Notes: a model not told the origin generated them from the sequence alone. A stretch of 64,000 nt of DNA from VXYL01 sp965199915 (GCA_965199915.1 OZ241348.1:124001-188000), one strand, 5' to 3'; positions 7,986 to 18,405 are shown, counted from the stretch's first letter. Numbers and translations are program-made.

Positions 7986-9383
7986 ATGAGCCGATTCATT
8001 GGCCGCGCCAAAGAACTGCGGATGTTGGAGGCGGCGTTCGCGTCCCCGCAATCCGCCTTCATTCCCATATACGGTCGGCGTCGCGTCGGCAAAAGCGAGC
8101 TCATTCTACGATTCGTCATCGACAAGCCCAGCATCTACCACTTGGGCCAGCAGTCCGCCGAGCCACTGCAAGTGCGGGATTTCCTCGTGGAGGCCGCCCA
8201 CTCGTTGCACATGCCGCTGCTTGCCCAGCTACGCGTCGAGGGTTGGCAGCAGGCGTTGCTCACCGTGGTGCAACAGTGGAGCGCTGCCAATCCACGGTCC
8301 AAACTCGTGCTGGCGCTCGACGAGTTCCAGTGGACGGCCGCTTCCAGTCCCAACCTTCTCTCCGTGTTGCAGCATTGTTGGGACCGGCATTGGAAAGACG
8401 CCGGCAATGTGTTGCTGCTGCTGTGCGGTTCGTATTTCGGCTTCATGGAACGCGACGTGCTGGGCAACAAGAGCCCGTTGTTTGGACGCCGCACCGCGCA
8501 AATCCTACTCGAGCCGTTCGGCTACTTGGAGGCGGCCGAGTTCCATCGGCGCTGGGCCCTCACGGACAAGGCGAAAGCCTATTTTCTCGTTGGCGGCATG
8601 CCGCAATACCTGTTGTTCTTCAACGATGGACGGTCCGTGGAGCAGAACATCCGCGCCAAAATGCTCGACGAGTTCTCGCCGCTGTTTCACGAGCCAACCT
8701 TCCTGCTCCGCGAGGAGCTGCGCGAAATAGCACCCTACCAAGCGATTCTGTTCGCCATGGCGGCCGGTCACGGGACCGCCACGCGCATCGCGGCCGCCGC
8801 CGAAGTGCCGGAGCGAAACGTGCATTACTACCTCAAGCAGCTGGTGGAACTGCGCTATGTTCGACGTCGCTACCCGCTCGATGGCTCTTCACGAAACCAG
8901 AAGCAAGTGCGGTTCGGCATCGACGACCCGCTATTGCGGTTCTGGTTCCGCTTCGTCTTTCCCAACATGAGCCTCATTGCCAGCGGCGGTGCGGCGGTCG
9001 CTTTCGCCGAGCGCATCCGGCCGTCGCTCAGTTCCTGGTTCGGCGAAGGCTTCGAGCGCCTCTGCCGCGAAGCCTTGCCCCTCATCTACGCTCAAGAAGG
9101 CCTTGCCGCCGGCTTTGAAGTAGGCGAATACTGGAGCCCGTCCGTGCAAATCGACGTGGTTGGCCGGCGCGACGACAACTGGACGGACCTTGGCGAATGC
9201 AAGTGGGGCCCCGTCCGCTCGGTGCGGGCGCTGCGCCGAGAACTCGACCACAAGGCCGCGGCCTACGCCAACCGCCGCGGCGCGTCGCTCGGCCGCCGCT
9301 ACTTCACGCGCACCCAGCCCAAGGCGACAGCGCGGGAGCGCGGCTGGCACTCTCTGGCGGACTTGTACGCGCTGGGTGGCTAA
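7986..9383 (+). CDS. AAA-type ATPase with C-terminal DUF234 (archaeal-type ATPase family)
   Basis: A 465-residue ATPase starting at MSRFIGRAKELRMLEAAF. Walker A is GRRRVGKS (residues about 30-37) and Walker B is KLVLALDEFQW. A winged-helix-like region follows (AAGHGTATRIAAAAEVPERNVHYYLKQL), and the C-terminus matches the DUF234 nuclease-like region (WSPSVQIDVVGRRDDNWTDLGECKWG, with a D...E-x-K arrangement). Proteins of this family are frequent in archaea and scattered in bacteria, often on mobile or accessory DNA. The E-x-K motif preceded by an Asp resembles a PD-(D/E)xK fold, so DNA cleavage is conceivable, but the physiological role is not established. A single gene with no operon partner; convergent with the TonB-dependent receptor downstream. 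Confidence 0.85.
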   Translation: MSRFIGRAKELRMLEAAFASPQSAFIPIYGRRRVGKSELILRFVIDKPSIYHLGQQSAEPLQVRDFLVEAAHSLHMPLLAQLRVEGWQQALLTVVQQWSAANPRSKLVLALDEFQWTAASSPNLLSVLQHCWDRHWKDAGNVLLLLCGSYFGFMERDVLGNKSPLFGRRTAQILLEPFGYLEAAEFHRRWALTDKAKAYFLVGGMPQYLLFFNDGRSVEQNIRAKMLDEFSPLFHEPTFLLREELREIAPYQAILFAMAAGHGTATRIAAAAEVPERNVHYYLKQLVELRYVRRRYPLDGSSRNQKQVRFGIDDPLLRFWFRFVFPNMSLIASGGAAVAFAERIRPSLSSWFGEGFERLCREALPLIYAQEGLAAGFEVGEYWSPSVQIDVVGRRDDNWTDLGECKWGPVRSVRALRRELDHKAAAYANRRGASLGRRYFTRTQPKATARERGWHSLADLYALGG

Positions 9384-9433
9384 TGGCGACGATGGGCCTA
9401 ATGCTGGCTGGCGGCTACAGCCCGTCGGATCAC

Positions 9434-12400
9434 TCACCGGCCGAACCGCGCCCCGGCATTCAGGAAGAAGACACGGCCTCTAAGGTCGTAGCCTGCCCCG
9501 ATCGGCGCGTTGTTCACACTTTGGATTTGTCTTTCGGAGCCGTCCACCAAGAGCGGGGGTTCGTCAAAGACATTGCGCACACCCACGACGACAGACCATG
9601 TGTCGCCTTGGTAGCCGACCGACGCTCGATGCACCATGTACTCGTCGGCCCAAGTCACGTCTCGACAGAGGAGATCGTCTGGCGGTCCCAAGCAGGTGTC
9701 GCCACGAGGCGTTTGAGGCGTTCCCCCCAAAGCGTGATTGAACGGATCGATTAGCCGCGGATCAACGGACTGCTTGCTCAGGTAACTCGTCTGCCAACGA
9801 ACGAACCACTCGCCGTAGCCGAGCCGCAAGTTGATGTCGGCTTGGTGTTCGGGGTTGTACCACTCGCGGTGGAGCGCTATGTGGTTGCGCTGCCCAGCGT
9901 TCACGAACAGGCCCGAAAACTCGATCAACCTGTTGACGTTGACGTCGAGATTGACGCTGATCGGCCGCTCGAAGACGGTGAAAATGTCCGCGAACGACAG
10001 ATTCACGTCCACACCGCGGGTGGTGAGGTCGATTCTATTGATGTAGCGCTCGTTGATGTACTCCAGATCCGGCACCGCTCCAGCCGCTCTTGTGAGGCTA
10101 TCGCAGGACGCGCCCCCGGCCTCCGAAAGATAGCAGTCGAAGACAGTGTGGCCTGCGGTGAGGCGCATGATCGCGTCATCGACATTGATGGCGTAGTAGT
10201 TTGCGCCGACGGACAGATCGAACGCCGTGGTGAACGGCTGTTCCCAAGAGAAGCCAAAAGAAAGCGATTCCGAGGTTTCCTCCTTTAGGCGTTCCTCCGC
10301 GATTGCGGCACCCCGGGCAGCAACCTCCACCGAATAGGTGGGGTTCGAGCGCCTGAATGTCGTCGGATCCACGCCGTGCCGCAGGCAATTTTCCAGAACA
10401 TGCGGTTCCCTCGGGTCCATCGAAGAATCATATTCGCCGGTTAACCAGCTGACGGCGATTCCCGGTACCACGCAGGGATCGTAGACGGTTCGGAAACCGG
10501 TCAACTCCACGAGGAAGAGCTCCCGCAAGTTCGGTGCGCGGTACGATGTTCCCCAAGTCGCCCTTACCAGCAGCGAGTCCACCGGCCGCCAGCCGATCTT
10601 CGCCGCACCTGTCCAAGCGCCGCCGTAAAACTCATCGTTCGTCAAGCGGGCGGACAGGTTGAGAGTGACGTCGCGCATCCCCGTCGTGCCTCCGGCGAGC
10701 GGAAACTCCGCCTCCGTAAACAACTCGCGTATGGTCTTCTCGCCCACCGCGCCTCGATCACGGTAGTAAGACACGAGCAACCCCTCGCCAGCCACTTCGT
10801 TCGGGATCGAGCGGATTTCATCCTTGCGGTATTCCAAGCCAATGCCGGCGGCGACCGGGCCCGCCGGCATGTTGAACAGCGTGCCGGTGAGGTAGAGATG
10901 CGCCAAGGTCTGATCGTACTCCGTGCGAAAATCACGGCTGCCGAACACATAGTTCCGCTCCGCGGGAGTGGCGAAATCCCCAATGACTTCGGCGAACAAG
11001 GAGGGCGCGAACATGTTCACCGGAACGCAGCCTGGGGCGGCGTCCGCTGGCAACGGGTCGAGCAGGCGCGAGCGGCGCGTTTCCCCGTCAATGTCGTTGA
11101 CGCAAGGCGAATCGGCATTGGCGGAGTACCAGCCAAGCGCAAGGTTCAGTCGATCTTTCCGAATGCCGATCTGCGTTTGCGTGCTGTCGGACCGCGAGAC
11201 GGTCACCGAAGCATCAAACGACCAACCCGACAAACTCCCGACGTTGAGCTGCGGCAAGTCTCCCGTCACGCCGAAGACGGTGCGCCAAGCCGTGGTGTCA
11301 GTGTCCGTGACGCTGCGGTCGCCCTGAACGGCAACGATCGGCGTAGTGGAGCGGGGGCCTATGGCCCCCATGTTTTCCCGAATGGATGGAAAGACCCAAG
11401 GCACGCAGCCAGCGTGCGGGATTCCGAACCGACCGCACAGCGCCGCATACTCCTCCATGAATTGGGCGACGTGATTGGGGTTCAAGATCATGGTTCGATA
11501 TGCGAGGCCGCAATCCACGCCCTGCCCTTCCGGGTTGCAGATGTTGAATGGATTGCGCGCCGGTACATCCGGAAACAACTGCGGTTGGCCGCCATTCGAA
11601 GAATAGTCCCTCTCGGTCCAAAACAGTTCGAAATATGGCGTGAGGTTTGTCTCGCCTTCCAAGGTGTACTCGCCGTGCGCGACCAAGTTCCGCGTCTGCC
11701 GCTTGGCGTACAGGTGCTCGAACTGCGCCCGGCCGTTCAGGCTGTAGTTGCGGAGCTGGACATCCGGCTTGCCGTCGCCGTCGGCATCGGGAGCGATTCC
11801 AGCGGCGTTCCACATCGAGAACGCCGGCCAACCGCCGTTGCTGCCGGTCGGCGTGTAGAACACCGAACCGCTCGGAACGGAAACAAAGCCCGTCAGGAGG
11901 CCAAGTGTGCATTCGTCCCAAGACATGCCGTAACGCGTCGGCCAATACACGTCTTGGTGCCGAATCCGACCTGCCTCGTCCACTTCCACATGTTGTTCGC
12001 AACCCGCTGTCCATGGTCGATCGGCGTAAGAGACGGGCTCGTTCGTCGCATACTCCGCGGCCATGCCGACGAAACCGCGGTCGAAGTTCTTGCCCCATGT
12101 GACGTTCGCCCTCGCCTCGTCGCCCTTCGGGTGCGCTGGATAGCCTTGGAACAGCCCGACCTCAAAGCCGTCGAAATCCTTGCGGAGCTTGATGTTCACA
12201 ACCCCGGCCACGGCGTCCGACCCGTAGATCGAGGACGCGCCGTCCAATAGCTGCTCGTATTCCGCGACGAGCGATCCCGGAACGATGCCGAGGTCCGGAC
12301 TCACCGGTGCCCCCCCCACTCCGGACGGCGCGACGCGACGGCCATTGATCAGGATCAGCGTCCGGCTGCTCCCCAAACCGCGAAGGTTGGCGGTCACCGT

Positions 12401-12781
12401 GCCGGGGCCGTCGTCCAGCACAGAGCCTTGGAACATTAGATCGACCTGTTCGCCGCTTGCCGCCGTGGACTCTTGGAGGATCTGCCCCGAGTCAATGAGG
12501 CCGATCTCCTGCTTGGCATCCGCGACGATGATCTGCAAAGGCGAAATGCTGCTGTAGGTGGTCCGCCTGAGGCGCGATCCAGTCCTCTCTTCGGCGGGCG
12601 CCTCTTCCACGGCTTCCACGGCCGCGCCGTCCGCCTGGTCGTCCTGCGCGTGAACGGGTTGCCAACCGACTGTGGCGAGAAAGAGCGCCGCGAGAGGCAC
12701 CACGCTGCCAACACCCTCCACAGCGAAACGCCCCTTGGACAGGGCGGTCCGGTCAACTCCCCGGTTAGTTCCGAGTGGCAT
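9434..12781 (-). CDS. TonB-dependent outer-membrane receptor
   Basis: A 1115-residue receptor for energy-dependent import across the outer membrane. It has a signal peptide (VPLAALFLATVGWQPVHAQ), an acidic linker rich in Glu/Ala, a plug domain (about residues 80-220: QILQESTAASGEQVDLMF, VTANLRGLGSSRTLILINGR, LLDGASSIYGSDAVAGVVNI) and a beta-barrel ending in VFFLNAGARFGR. The ATG at 12781 has GGGGA 6 bases upstream; an in-frame GTG lies at 12850. The sequence is paralogous along its whole length to the receptor at 14962-18405, with the same plug motifs and same loop architecture. It is the last gene of a minus-strand cluster receptor, S9 peptidase, receptor, which suggests peptide or peptide-derived ligands, by inference only. 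Confidence 0.92.
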   Translation of the reverse strand: MPLGTNRGVDRTALSKGRFAVEGVGSVVPLAALFLATVGWQPVHAQDDQADGAAVEAVEEAPAEERTGSRLRRTTYSSISPLQIIVADAKQEIGLIDSGQILQESTAASGEQVDLMFQGSVLDDGPGTVTANLRGLGSSRTLILINGRRVAPSGVGGAPVSPDLGIVPGSLVAEYEQLLDGASSIYGSDAVAGVVNIKLRKDFDGFEVGLFQGYPAHPKGDEARANVTWGKNFDRGFVGMAAEYATNEPVSYADRPWTAGCEQHVEVDEAGRIRHQDVYWPTRYGMSWDECTLGLLTGFVSVPSGSVFYTPTGSNGGWPAFSMWNAAGIAPDADGDGKPDVQLRNYSLNGRAQFEHLYAKRQTRNLVAHGEYTLEGETNLTPYFELFWTERDYSSNGGQPQLFPDVPARNPFNICNPEGQGVDCGLAYRTMILNPNHVAQFMEEYAALCGRFGIPHAGCVPWVFPSIRENMGAIGPRSTTPIVAVQGDRSVTDTDTTAWRTVFGVTGDLPQLNVGSLSGWSFDASVTVSRSDSTQTQIGIRKDRLNLALGWYSANADSPCVNDIDGETRRSRLLDPLPADAAPGCVPVNMFAPSLFAEVIGDFATPAERNYVFGSRDFRTEYDQTLAHLYLTGTLFNMPAGPVAAGIGLEYRKDEIRSIPNEVAGEGLLVSYYRDRGAVGEKTIRELFTEAEFPLAGGTTGMRDVTLNLSARLTNDEFYGGAWTGAAKIGWRPVDSLLVRATWGTSYRAPNLRELFLVELTGFRTVYDPCVVPGIAVSWLTGEYDSSMDPREPHVLENCLRHGVDPTTFRRSNPTYSVEVAARGAAIAEERLKEETSESLSFGFSWEQPFTTAFDLSVGANYYAINVDDAIMRLTAGHTVFDCYLSEAGGASCDSLTRAAGAVPDLEYINERYINRIDLTTRGVDVNLSFADIFTVFERPISVNLDVNVNRLIEFSGLFVNAGQRNHIALHREWYNPEHQADINLRLGYGEWFVRWQTSYLSKQSVDPRLIDPFNHALGGTPQTPRGDTCLGPPDDLLCRDVTWADEYMVHRASVGYQGDTWSVVVGVRNVFDEPPLLVDGSERQIQSVNNAPIGAGYDLRGRVFFLNAGARFGR

Positions 12782-12912
12782 GTTATTCCCCGTCAACCCT
12801 TCGACGGCCCTACGCGTCGCCGGCGGCAGCGAATTCGCCGGAGAGAGCACCGCTTAGCACTCTTGTCGAGCCCTCGCGGTTCCCAGCAAGATGCTCGACG
12901 GCGGGAGCAGCC

Positions 12913-14934
12913 TTACAACCCCTCCGGCCCGCAGTCGTTGGCGAGGAAGTCGATCATCGCCGTGTAGAAATCCAGCCGGTGGTCAAAGCGCAGTGTATTG
13001 CTAAAGTGATCCGCTTTGGCCAACTCCAAGTACTTGTACGTCTTGCCGTGTTCGTCCAACGCCTTGGTGTATTTCTTCGCGTGTTCCACCGGCACACGCT
13101 GGTCGACATCTCCGTGTACGATGAGCATCGGCACGTTCACCTTGGCCACTTCCTCGATTGGCGAGACGCTGTCGTCCCACATCCGCAATTGCTCCATTCG
13201 CTGCGCGCCGCGCATGCGGAAGCGGTAGTAGTTGACCTGCTGCAGCGTGTCGTACACGCCGGCACCCGCCACCACGCACTGGTAGATCTGCGGCGTGCGC
13301 GCCGCCGCCACCGCAGCCGCGTAGCCGCCGTAAGACCAACCGAACATGGCGAGGCGATCCGGATCCGCACGGCCGATTTTCACCAGATGCTTGGCGCCGT
13401 CGTCCTTGTCGTCCTGCATCTTGTAGCCGCCCTGCCCCCCTTCTGAGCCGAGAAACGCGGAGGTGTAGAAGTCGATCCCGTAGTTTGTGGACCCCCGGTA
13501 TTGCGGTTGCAGCACCATGTAGCCATTGTTCGCCAGTAGTTGCGCCCATGTGTCCCACCCCGGCGCTTCAGTGACGAACGGCCCGCCGTGCGGCATGACA
13601 ACCAACGGGAACGGCGCCTTGCCGTGCGGGACCGTCAACCAAGCGGGAATGACCTTGCCATCCCGGGCTCGGTAGGTGATGTGTTCCACATCGGCCAGTT
13701 TCTCGCTCTCCAACCGCGGCTGCCTGCCGCCCACCGGCTTGAAGTGGCCGTCCTTCAACAGGTAGTAGGTGCCGGGATCTTTAGGGCCGGAGTTGCGGAC
13801 CGTCAAAGTGGCACCGTCTCGGGAACGGCTGGTGATCGAAAGGTTGTAGGCGTGTGGCACGATGCCCGCTAGCTGCGCGTGCGTTGCGCCTTCCATCTCG
13901 TGGATGTACTCTCGATGCCACCGATCGGTGATGTACTGATAACCCACTACGCGATCCGGCTCCGTCCATCTTTGCGAGCTGCGAAGCACCGACAACACAT
14001 TCACGTCTTTGCGCTGGTATATGGGAGTATGGCGGCCGGTACCGACGTTCAGTGACCACAAGCCCTCGGTATTGTGACCGTTGTTGGCGATGACGAAGAG
14101 TTTGTCCGGGTCGTCCACATCGAATCCGACGACGTCAAAGTAACTGAATTCGTCCTCGTGCTGGCGATGCACCTCCCTCCACTTCTTCTCGCCCCGGCGG
14201 CGATGATAGTGGACGTATTCGCCCTTGCCAAGGTCGAAACCGCGGCCTAGCCAAGGGTGTCCGTCCGCGTCGAAGCCGTAGCGCCCCATGCTCAACTTGC
14301 CTTGGATGACGAGCTTCTTGCGGCCCTTCTCCAAGTCGAATTCGTAGTAGTCACGTGGTAGGTACCGCTTGACGATTCGGGAGGCCGGCCCTTCCTTCGC
14401 CGGTCCCGGTGCCTCGACTTCCAAGAGCACCTTGTTGGGTTGCTTTGGGAGCACGTTGATGACATCTACTCTTCCCGGTGCGCCAAACGTGCTCACCTTC
14501 TTGTCTTTGATGTTGAGCAGGCCGAACTTGAACTCGTATGTGCCTTGGTTGAAACCTTCAATGCGGTCGCGAACTTGCTGCCGCGCACCGAAGAGGACGT
14601 GCGTGTCCGTCACCCAATCGAACCCTACGAGTTCCATGGGATCCGCGTTCATTCGAAACGGCTTCATCTCGCGCGCTGTCGCAAGATCGCCCGCGTCGTA
14701 GACCTCCAAGATCGGATCGCCGTCACGGGCCGTGATGCGGAAAAGCGCCAAGTGTTTGCCGTCCGGAGACACCTCAACGCTGGAAATGGCGGCCGGCGCC
14801 GCCCATTCCTCCAACGGGTACGGCGTCGGCACCGCGGCGGTGCCGATCTGCGCCGCCACCGCAACCAAGGCAACGAGCAAGAAAGCGCAATGGTCTTTCT
14901 TGCGTCGTGCCTCCTTCATGTTTCCCATTCCCAT
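12913..14934 (-). CDS. Secreted S9 family serine peptidase (acylaminoacyl/dipeptidyl-type)
   Basis: A 673-residue prolyl-oligopeptidase-family enzyme with an N-terminal signal sequence (CAFLLVALVAVAAQIGTAA), so periplasmic or outer-surface. The N-terminal two thirds form the beta-propeller (ISSVEVSPDGKHLALFRI at its start); the C-terminal alpha/beta-hydrolase domain has the nucleophile in FGWSYGGYAAA, the acid in IVHGDVDQRVP and the base in LAKADHFSN. The ATG at 14934 is preceded by GGAGGAAAC, a strong ribosome site. It sits between two TonB-dependent receptor genes on the same strand, 27 bp after the first and about 130 bp before the start of the second, consistent with trimming of peptides before uptake or after import into the periplasm. 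Confidence 0.92.
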   Translation of the reverse strand: MGMGNMKEARRKKDHCAFLLVALVAVAAQIGTAAVPTPYPLEEWAAPAAISSVEVSPDGKHLALFRITARDGDPILEVYDAGDLATAREMKPFRMNADPMELVGFDWVTDTHVLFGARQQVRDRIEGFNQGTYEFKFGLLNIKDKKVSTFGAPGRVDVINVLPKQPNKVLLEVEAPGPAKEGPASRIVKRYLPRDYYEFDLEKGRKKLVIQGKLSMGRYGFDADGHPWLGRGFDLGKGEYVHYHRRRGEKKWREVHRQHEDEFSYFDVVGFDVDDPDKLFVIANNGHNTEGLWSLNVGTGRHTPIYQRKDVNVLSVLRSSQRWTEPDRVVGYQYITDRWHREYIHEMEGATHAQLAGIVPHAYNLSITSRSRDGATLTVRNSGPKDPGTYYLLKDGHFKPVGGRQPRLESEKLADVEHITYRARDGKVIPAWLTVPHGKAPFPLVVMPHGGPFVTEAPGWDTWAQLLANNGYMVLQPQYRGSTNYGIDFYTSAFLGSEGGQGGYKMQDDKDDGAKHLVKIGRADPDRLAMFGWSYGGYAAAVAAARTPQIYQCVVAGAGVYDTLQQVNYYRFRMRGAQRMEQLRMWDDSVSPIEEVAKVNVPMLIVHGDVDQRVPVEHAKKYTKALDEHGKTYKYLELAKADHFSNTLRFDHRLDFYTAMIDFLANDCGPEGL

Positions 14935-14961
14935 GTTTCCTCCAACCCGCTGCGTGCTGTG

Positions 14962-17900
14962 TCAAGCCCCGCCGCCGAAAGTGATCCTGGCGGTGGCGAA
15001 GAAGACGCGGCCGTCGAAGTCGTAGCCCATGCCGCGCGGAGAATTGTTGACATCGGACCACACCGCGGTGCGGTCCACTTGCGGAGGCGAGGCGTCGAAC
15101 ACGTTGCGGACGCCCACTCGCACCAGCCAGGTATCCGCGCCATAGCGCAGCGACGTGCTGTGCAGCCAGTAGTCCCCCGCGTATTCGAGGTCTTTGCACA
15201 GCAGGTCGTCGGGTGGGCCGAGGCAAGTGTTGGAGAGCGGTATCGGTTCCCCGACACCCCCGTAGATGCTGCCCCACTCTTCGTCGCCACCATCGTAATT
15301 CTCATAGTTGCCAAGGTAGCGGCTGCTCCAAGTAAGGCGCCATCGGTCGTAATCCAAGCGCATGTTCATTTGCGCCTTGTGCTCGGCGTAGAACCACTGG
15401 TCGGCCGAGTCGAACTCCGTCCGCTCGCCGGCGTCGCTGACGAAGAGCGCGGACCGTTCAATCAGTCGATGGCCGGTGACTTCAAAGCTCAAGTCCACTG
15501 GCCTCTCGAAGACCGTGAATGTGGTGTCGAAGGCGAGATTCAGATCGACGCCGCGCACTGTCTCCAAATCGCGGTTGATGAAGCCGACATCAATGAGCCG
15601 GATGCGCGGATCCGCCACATTGGAAAGGTTGCGCGTGATACGCCCGCAGAAACTGCCAGAGCTTTCCTGCGAGACATAGCAGTCGTACACGATGTAACCG
15701 ATGGACGGTTCGATGATCGTGTCTTCGATATCGATCTCGTAGTACGTCAGGCCCAAAGTCAAGTTGAATTTGTCGGTGAACGGCTGTTCCCAAGCGAACC
15801 CGAAAGACTTGGACTCCGACGTCTCCTCGTCGAGCGTCAACGAACCGCCGGCGGAAACCTCCACGCCGTAGACTGTGAAAGTGCCGCCGCCGGCCACCGT
15901 CGGATCCACGCCTTCCTCGCGGCAGCGTCGCAACACATGCTCTTCCCGGGTATCCAAAGTGGGATTGTATCCAGGCGATCCGCCCGTCAAGTCCTCTTCA
16001 ATGGCGTCTGGCGGCACATAGCACGGGTCGCTGACGTTGAGGAAGCCTGTTTGGCTGCGCAGGAACAACTCGCGCAGGTTCGGCGCCCGGTACGAGGTTC
16101 CGAACGTGGCGCGGATGAGCAGCGACTCGATGGGCCGCCAGCCGATTTTCGCAGCGCCGGTCCATGCGCCGCCGTAGAACTGGTCGTCGGTGAAGCGTGT
16201 GGAAACATTGAAAGTGACTTCCTCGGCCCCTGTTTGACCAGCCACCAGCGGCAGCTCGACCTCGGCGAAGAGCTCGCGCGTGAGCTTGTCGCCCACGGCC
16301 CCGCCATCTGCAAAAAAGTTCCAGATCAACCCATCGCGCGCCACCTCGTCCGGATTGGACTCGATTTCGTCCTTGCGCAACTCCATGCCCAATCCGCCGG
16401 CCACGGGGCCGGCCGGCATGTCGAACAAGTCGCCGGTGAGGTAGAGCGACAACAGCGTCTGCTTGTAAATGGTCTCGAAGGCGCGGTCGTCGAACAGGTA
16501 GTCGCGCTCGGCATCGGTGGCGAAGTCGCCAATGAGACCAGCGTAAAGCGATGGCGCGAACAAATTCACGGGCAAGCAGCCGGGGGCGGCCGCCGCCGAG
16601 GTGATAGGAGCCAATGGGTCGTTGGACGAGTTTTGTCGCGTGGCGCGGACCGCCTCGCTGATGTTGTTCTCGCAAGGGATCCAGTTCTCCGAGTAGTAGC
16701 CCAGCGCCAATTCCAACCGGTCGCGGCGAATGCCTCGACGGAGCGCCGTGCCGCTGTTGTGAGAGTGCGTGAGCGAAGCATCGAAGCTCCACCCCGAAAG
16801 GCTGCCGACGTTCAGGAAAGGCAAGTCGCCGTTTACGCCCAAAACAACACGGCGCCAAGCGGTCTCCCTGGTTGTGGTGTTGCGGTCGCCCGGCACAGCG
16901 ACCCCCGCGCGAACTCTCTGTGGCCCGACAGCACCACGACGGATGCCAAATGCCAAAGGCCCGCAAGCTGTCGCCGGGATGCCCAAACTCGCGCAGAAGT
17001 TGCCGTAGAGCCCGTTGAATCCGGCGATGTAGCCTGGATTGGCGTACAGCGCATCCATGGCGAGGCCGCAATCGACGCCGGAACCTTCCGGATTGCACAG
17101 ATTGTACGGGTTCCGCGCCGGAACCCACGGCCAAAAGGTCAATTGACCGGAGTCGATGAAATAATCGCTCTCACCGTAAAGCACTTCAAAGTAGGGCGTC
17201 AGATTTAATTCGCCCTCCACGGTGTACTCGCCGTAGGCCATGGCGTGGGTGCTGCGGTACTCGGGAACCAAGTGTGCGAATTGCCGTCGCCCATTCAAGC
17301 TGTAGTCGCGGAAGTTGATGTCGTTCTTTCCGTCCCCATCGCCGTCAATACCAAACGCCCCGGCTGCCCAAGCAGCCGAAGATTCGGAAAAGTTGGGCCA
17401 GCCGCCGTTGGTGTATCCCGGCGTGTAGTAGACCAAGCCCGCAAAAGGGACGAGGAGGCGAGCGGTGAGTGGAAACACATAGCAGTCGGAGGGCTCCATG
17501 CCGAAGAGTGTCGAGTAAAGGAGGTCCGTCGTTCGGATCTGACCCCCTTGGTCCACCTCGACGTGACGCTCGCAGCCAGCTGTCCACGGCCGGTCGGCCA
17601 GTGTGACGTGTTCTTGGTCGTAGTGTTGAACGCCAACGCCAACGAAACCCCGATCCCAGTTGCGGCCCCAAGTCACGCCGTATGTCATGACATCGCCTGC
17701 GCCATGCCCCGGGAAATTGGGCGTCGCCTCGAAGGTGAAACCGTCGAAATCCTTGCGCAGGATGGCGTTGATCACACCGGCCACCGCGTCCGATCCGTAA
17801 ATGGACGAAGCGCCGTCAAGGAGTTGATCGTACTGCTGCACCAACAGGCCCGGCACGACAGCGAGGTCGGGCGACGACGGCGCTCCTTCAACACCGCCCG

Positions 17901-18405
17901 GCGCGAGCCGGCGACCGTTCAGCAGCACCAGCGTGCGGCTTGCGCCAAGCCCGCGCAGGTTCGCGGTGACGGAACCCGGCCCGTCGTCGAGAACGAACCC
18001 CTCGAAGGTGAGGTCGAACTGCACGCCAGAGGCGGTGCTGGCCTCCTGCAGGATCTCGCCGGCGTCAATGAGGCCGGCCTCGCGCGTCACTTCCGCGGTG
18101 ATGATCTGCAACGGCGTGATGCTCGTGTAGGTGTCCCGTTTGAGCCGCGAGCCGGTGACGATCACCTCCTCAACGGCTTGGACCTCTTCGGGCACCGCGG
18201 CCGATTCATCCGAGGATGCCTCGACCTCGGTGGCCTCGACCGGCTCTTCGCCCACATCCTCGTCCTGCCCGTACGCGGGCGGCGAAGCCACCACCGCGGC
18301 GCACAGCAAGACCAGCGGTGCCCAGAAACGGCCACTTCGCACACCGGGCGCTCCTTCACGAAGCGCCACAGTCCTTTTTCCAACTACAACGAGTCCACTT
18401 GGCAT
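14962..18405 (-). CDS. TonB-dependent outer-membrane receptor
   Basis: An 1147-residue receptor with signal peptide (APLVLLCAAVVASPPAYGQ), acidic linker, plug domain (LIDAGEILQEASTASGVQF, VTANLRGLGASRTLVLLNGR, LLDGASSIYGSDAVAGVINA) and barrel, ending GRVFFATARITFGGGA. The chosen ATG at 18405 has a GGGGGG run about 6 bases upstream; an ATG at 18423 is an alternative. The pre-plug residues contain EEVIVTGSRLKRD, the segment where many receptors carry the TonB box. Head of a probable operon with the S9 peptidase and a second receptor. No adjacent FecR or anti-sigma gene is present, so control by surface signalling is not indicated. Confidence 0.92.
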   Translation of the reverse strand: MPSGLVVVGKRTVALREGAPGVRSGRFWAPLVLLCAAVVASPPAYGQDEDVGEEPVEATEVEASSDESAAVPEEVQAVEEVIVTGSRLKRDTYTSITPLQIITAEVTREAGLIDAGEILQEASTASGVQFDLTFEGFVLDDGPGSVTANLRGLGASRTLVLLNGRRLAPGGVEGAPSSPDLAVVPGLLVQQYDQLLDGASSIYGSDAVAGVINAILRKDFDGFTFEATPNFPGHGAGDVMTYGVTWGRNWDRGFVGVGVQHYDQEHVTLADRPWTAGCERHVEVDQGGQIRTTDLLYSTLFGMEPSDCYVFPLTARLLVPFAGLVYYTPGYTNGGWPNFSESSAAWAAGAFGIDGDGDGKNDINFRDYSLNGRRQFAHLVPEYRSTHAMAYGEYTVEGELNLTPYFEVLYGESDYFIDSGQLTFWPWVPARNPYNLCNPEGSGVDCGLAMDALYANPGYIAGFNGLYGNFCASLGIPATACGPLAFGIRRGAVGPQRVRAGVAVPGDRNTTTRETAWRRVVLGVNGDLPFLNVGSLSGWSFDASLTHSHNSGTALRRGIRRDRLELALGYYSENWIPCENNISEAVRATRQNSSNDPLAPITSAAAAPGCLPVNLFAPSLYAGLIGDFATDAERDYLFDDRAFETIYKQTLLSLYLTGDLFDMPAGPVAGGLGMELRKDEIESNPDEVARDGLIWNFFADGGAVGDKLTRELFAEVELPLVAGQTGAEEVTFNVSTRFTDDQFYGGAWTGAAKIGWRPIESLLIRATFGTSYRAPNLRELFLRSQTGFLNVSDPCYVPPDAIEEDLTGGSPGYNPTLDTREEHVLRRCREEGVDPTVAGGGTFTVYGVEVSAGGSLTLDEETSESKSFGFAWEQPFTDKFNLTLGLTYYEIDIEDTIIEPSIGYIVYDCYVSQESSGSFCGRITRNLSNVADPRIRLIDVGFINRDLETVRGVDLNLAFDTTFTVFERPVDLSFEVTGHRLIERSALFVSDAGERTEFDSADQWFYAEHKAQMNMRLDYDRWRLTWSSRYLGNYENYDGGDEEWGSIYGGVGEPIPLSNTCLGPPDDLLCKDLEYAGDYWLHSTSLRYGADTWLVRVGVRNVFDASPPQVDRTAVWSDVNNSPRGMGYDFDGRVFFATARITFGGGA

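Noticed and set aside
9383..9434. Shared terminator hairpin between the convergent ATPase and receptor genes
   Set aside because: The 50-bp gap has no clear stem-loop followed by a U-run in either direction.
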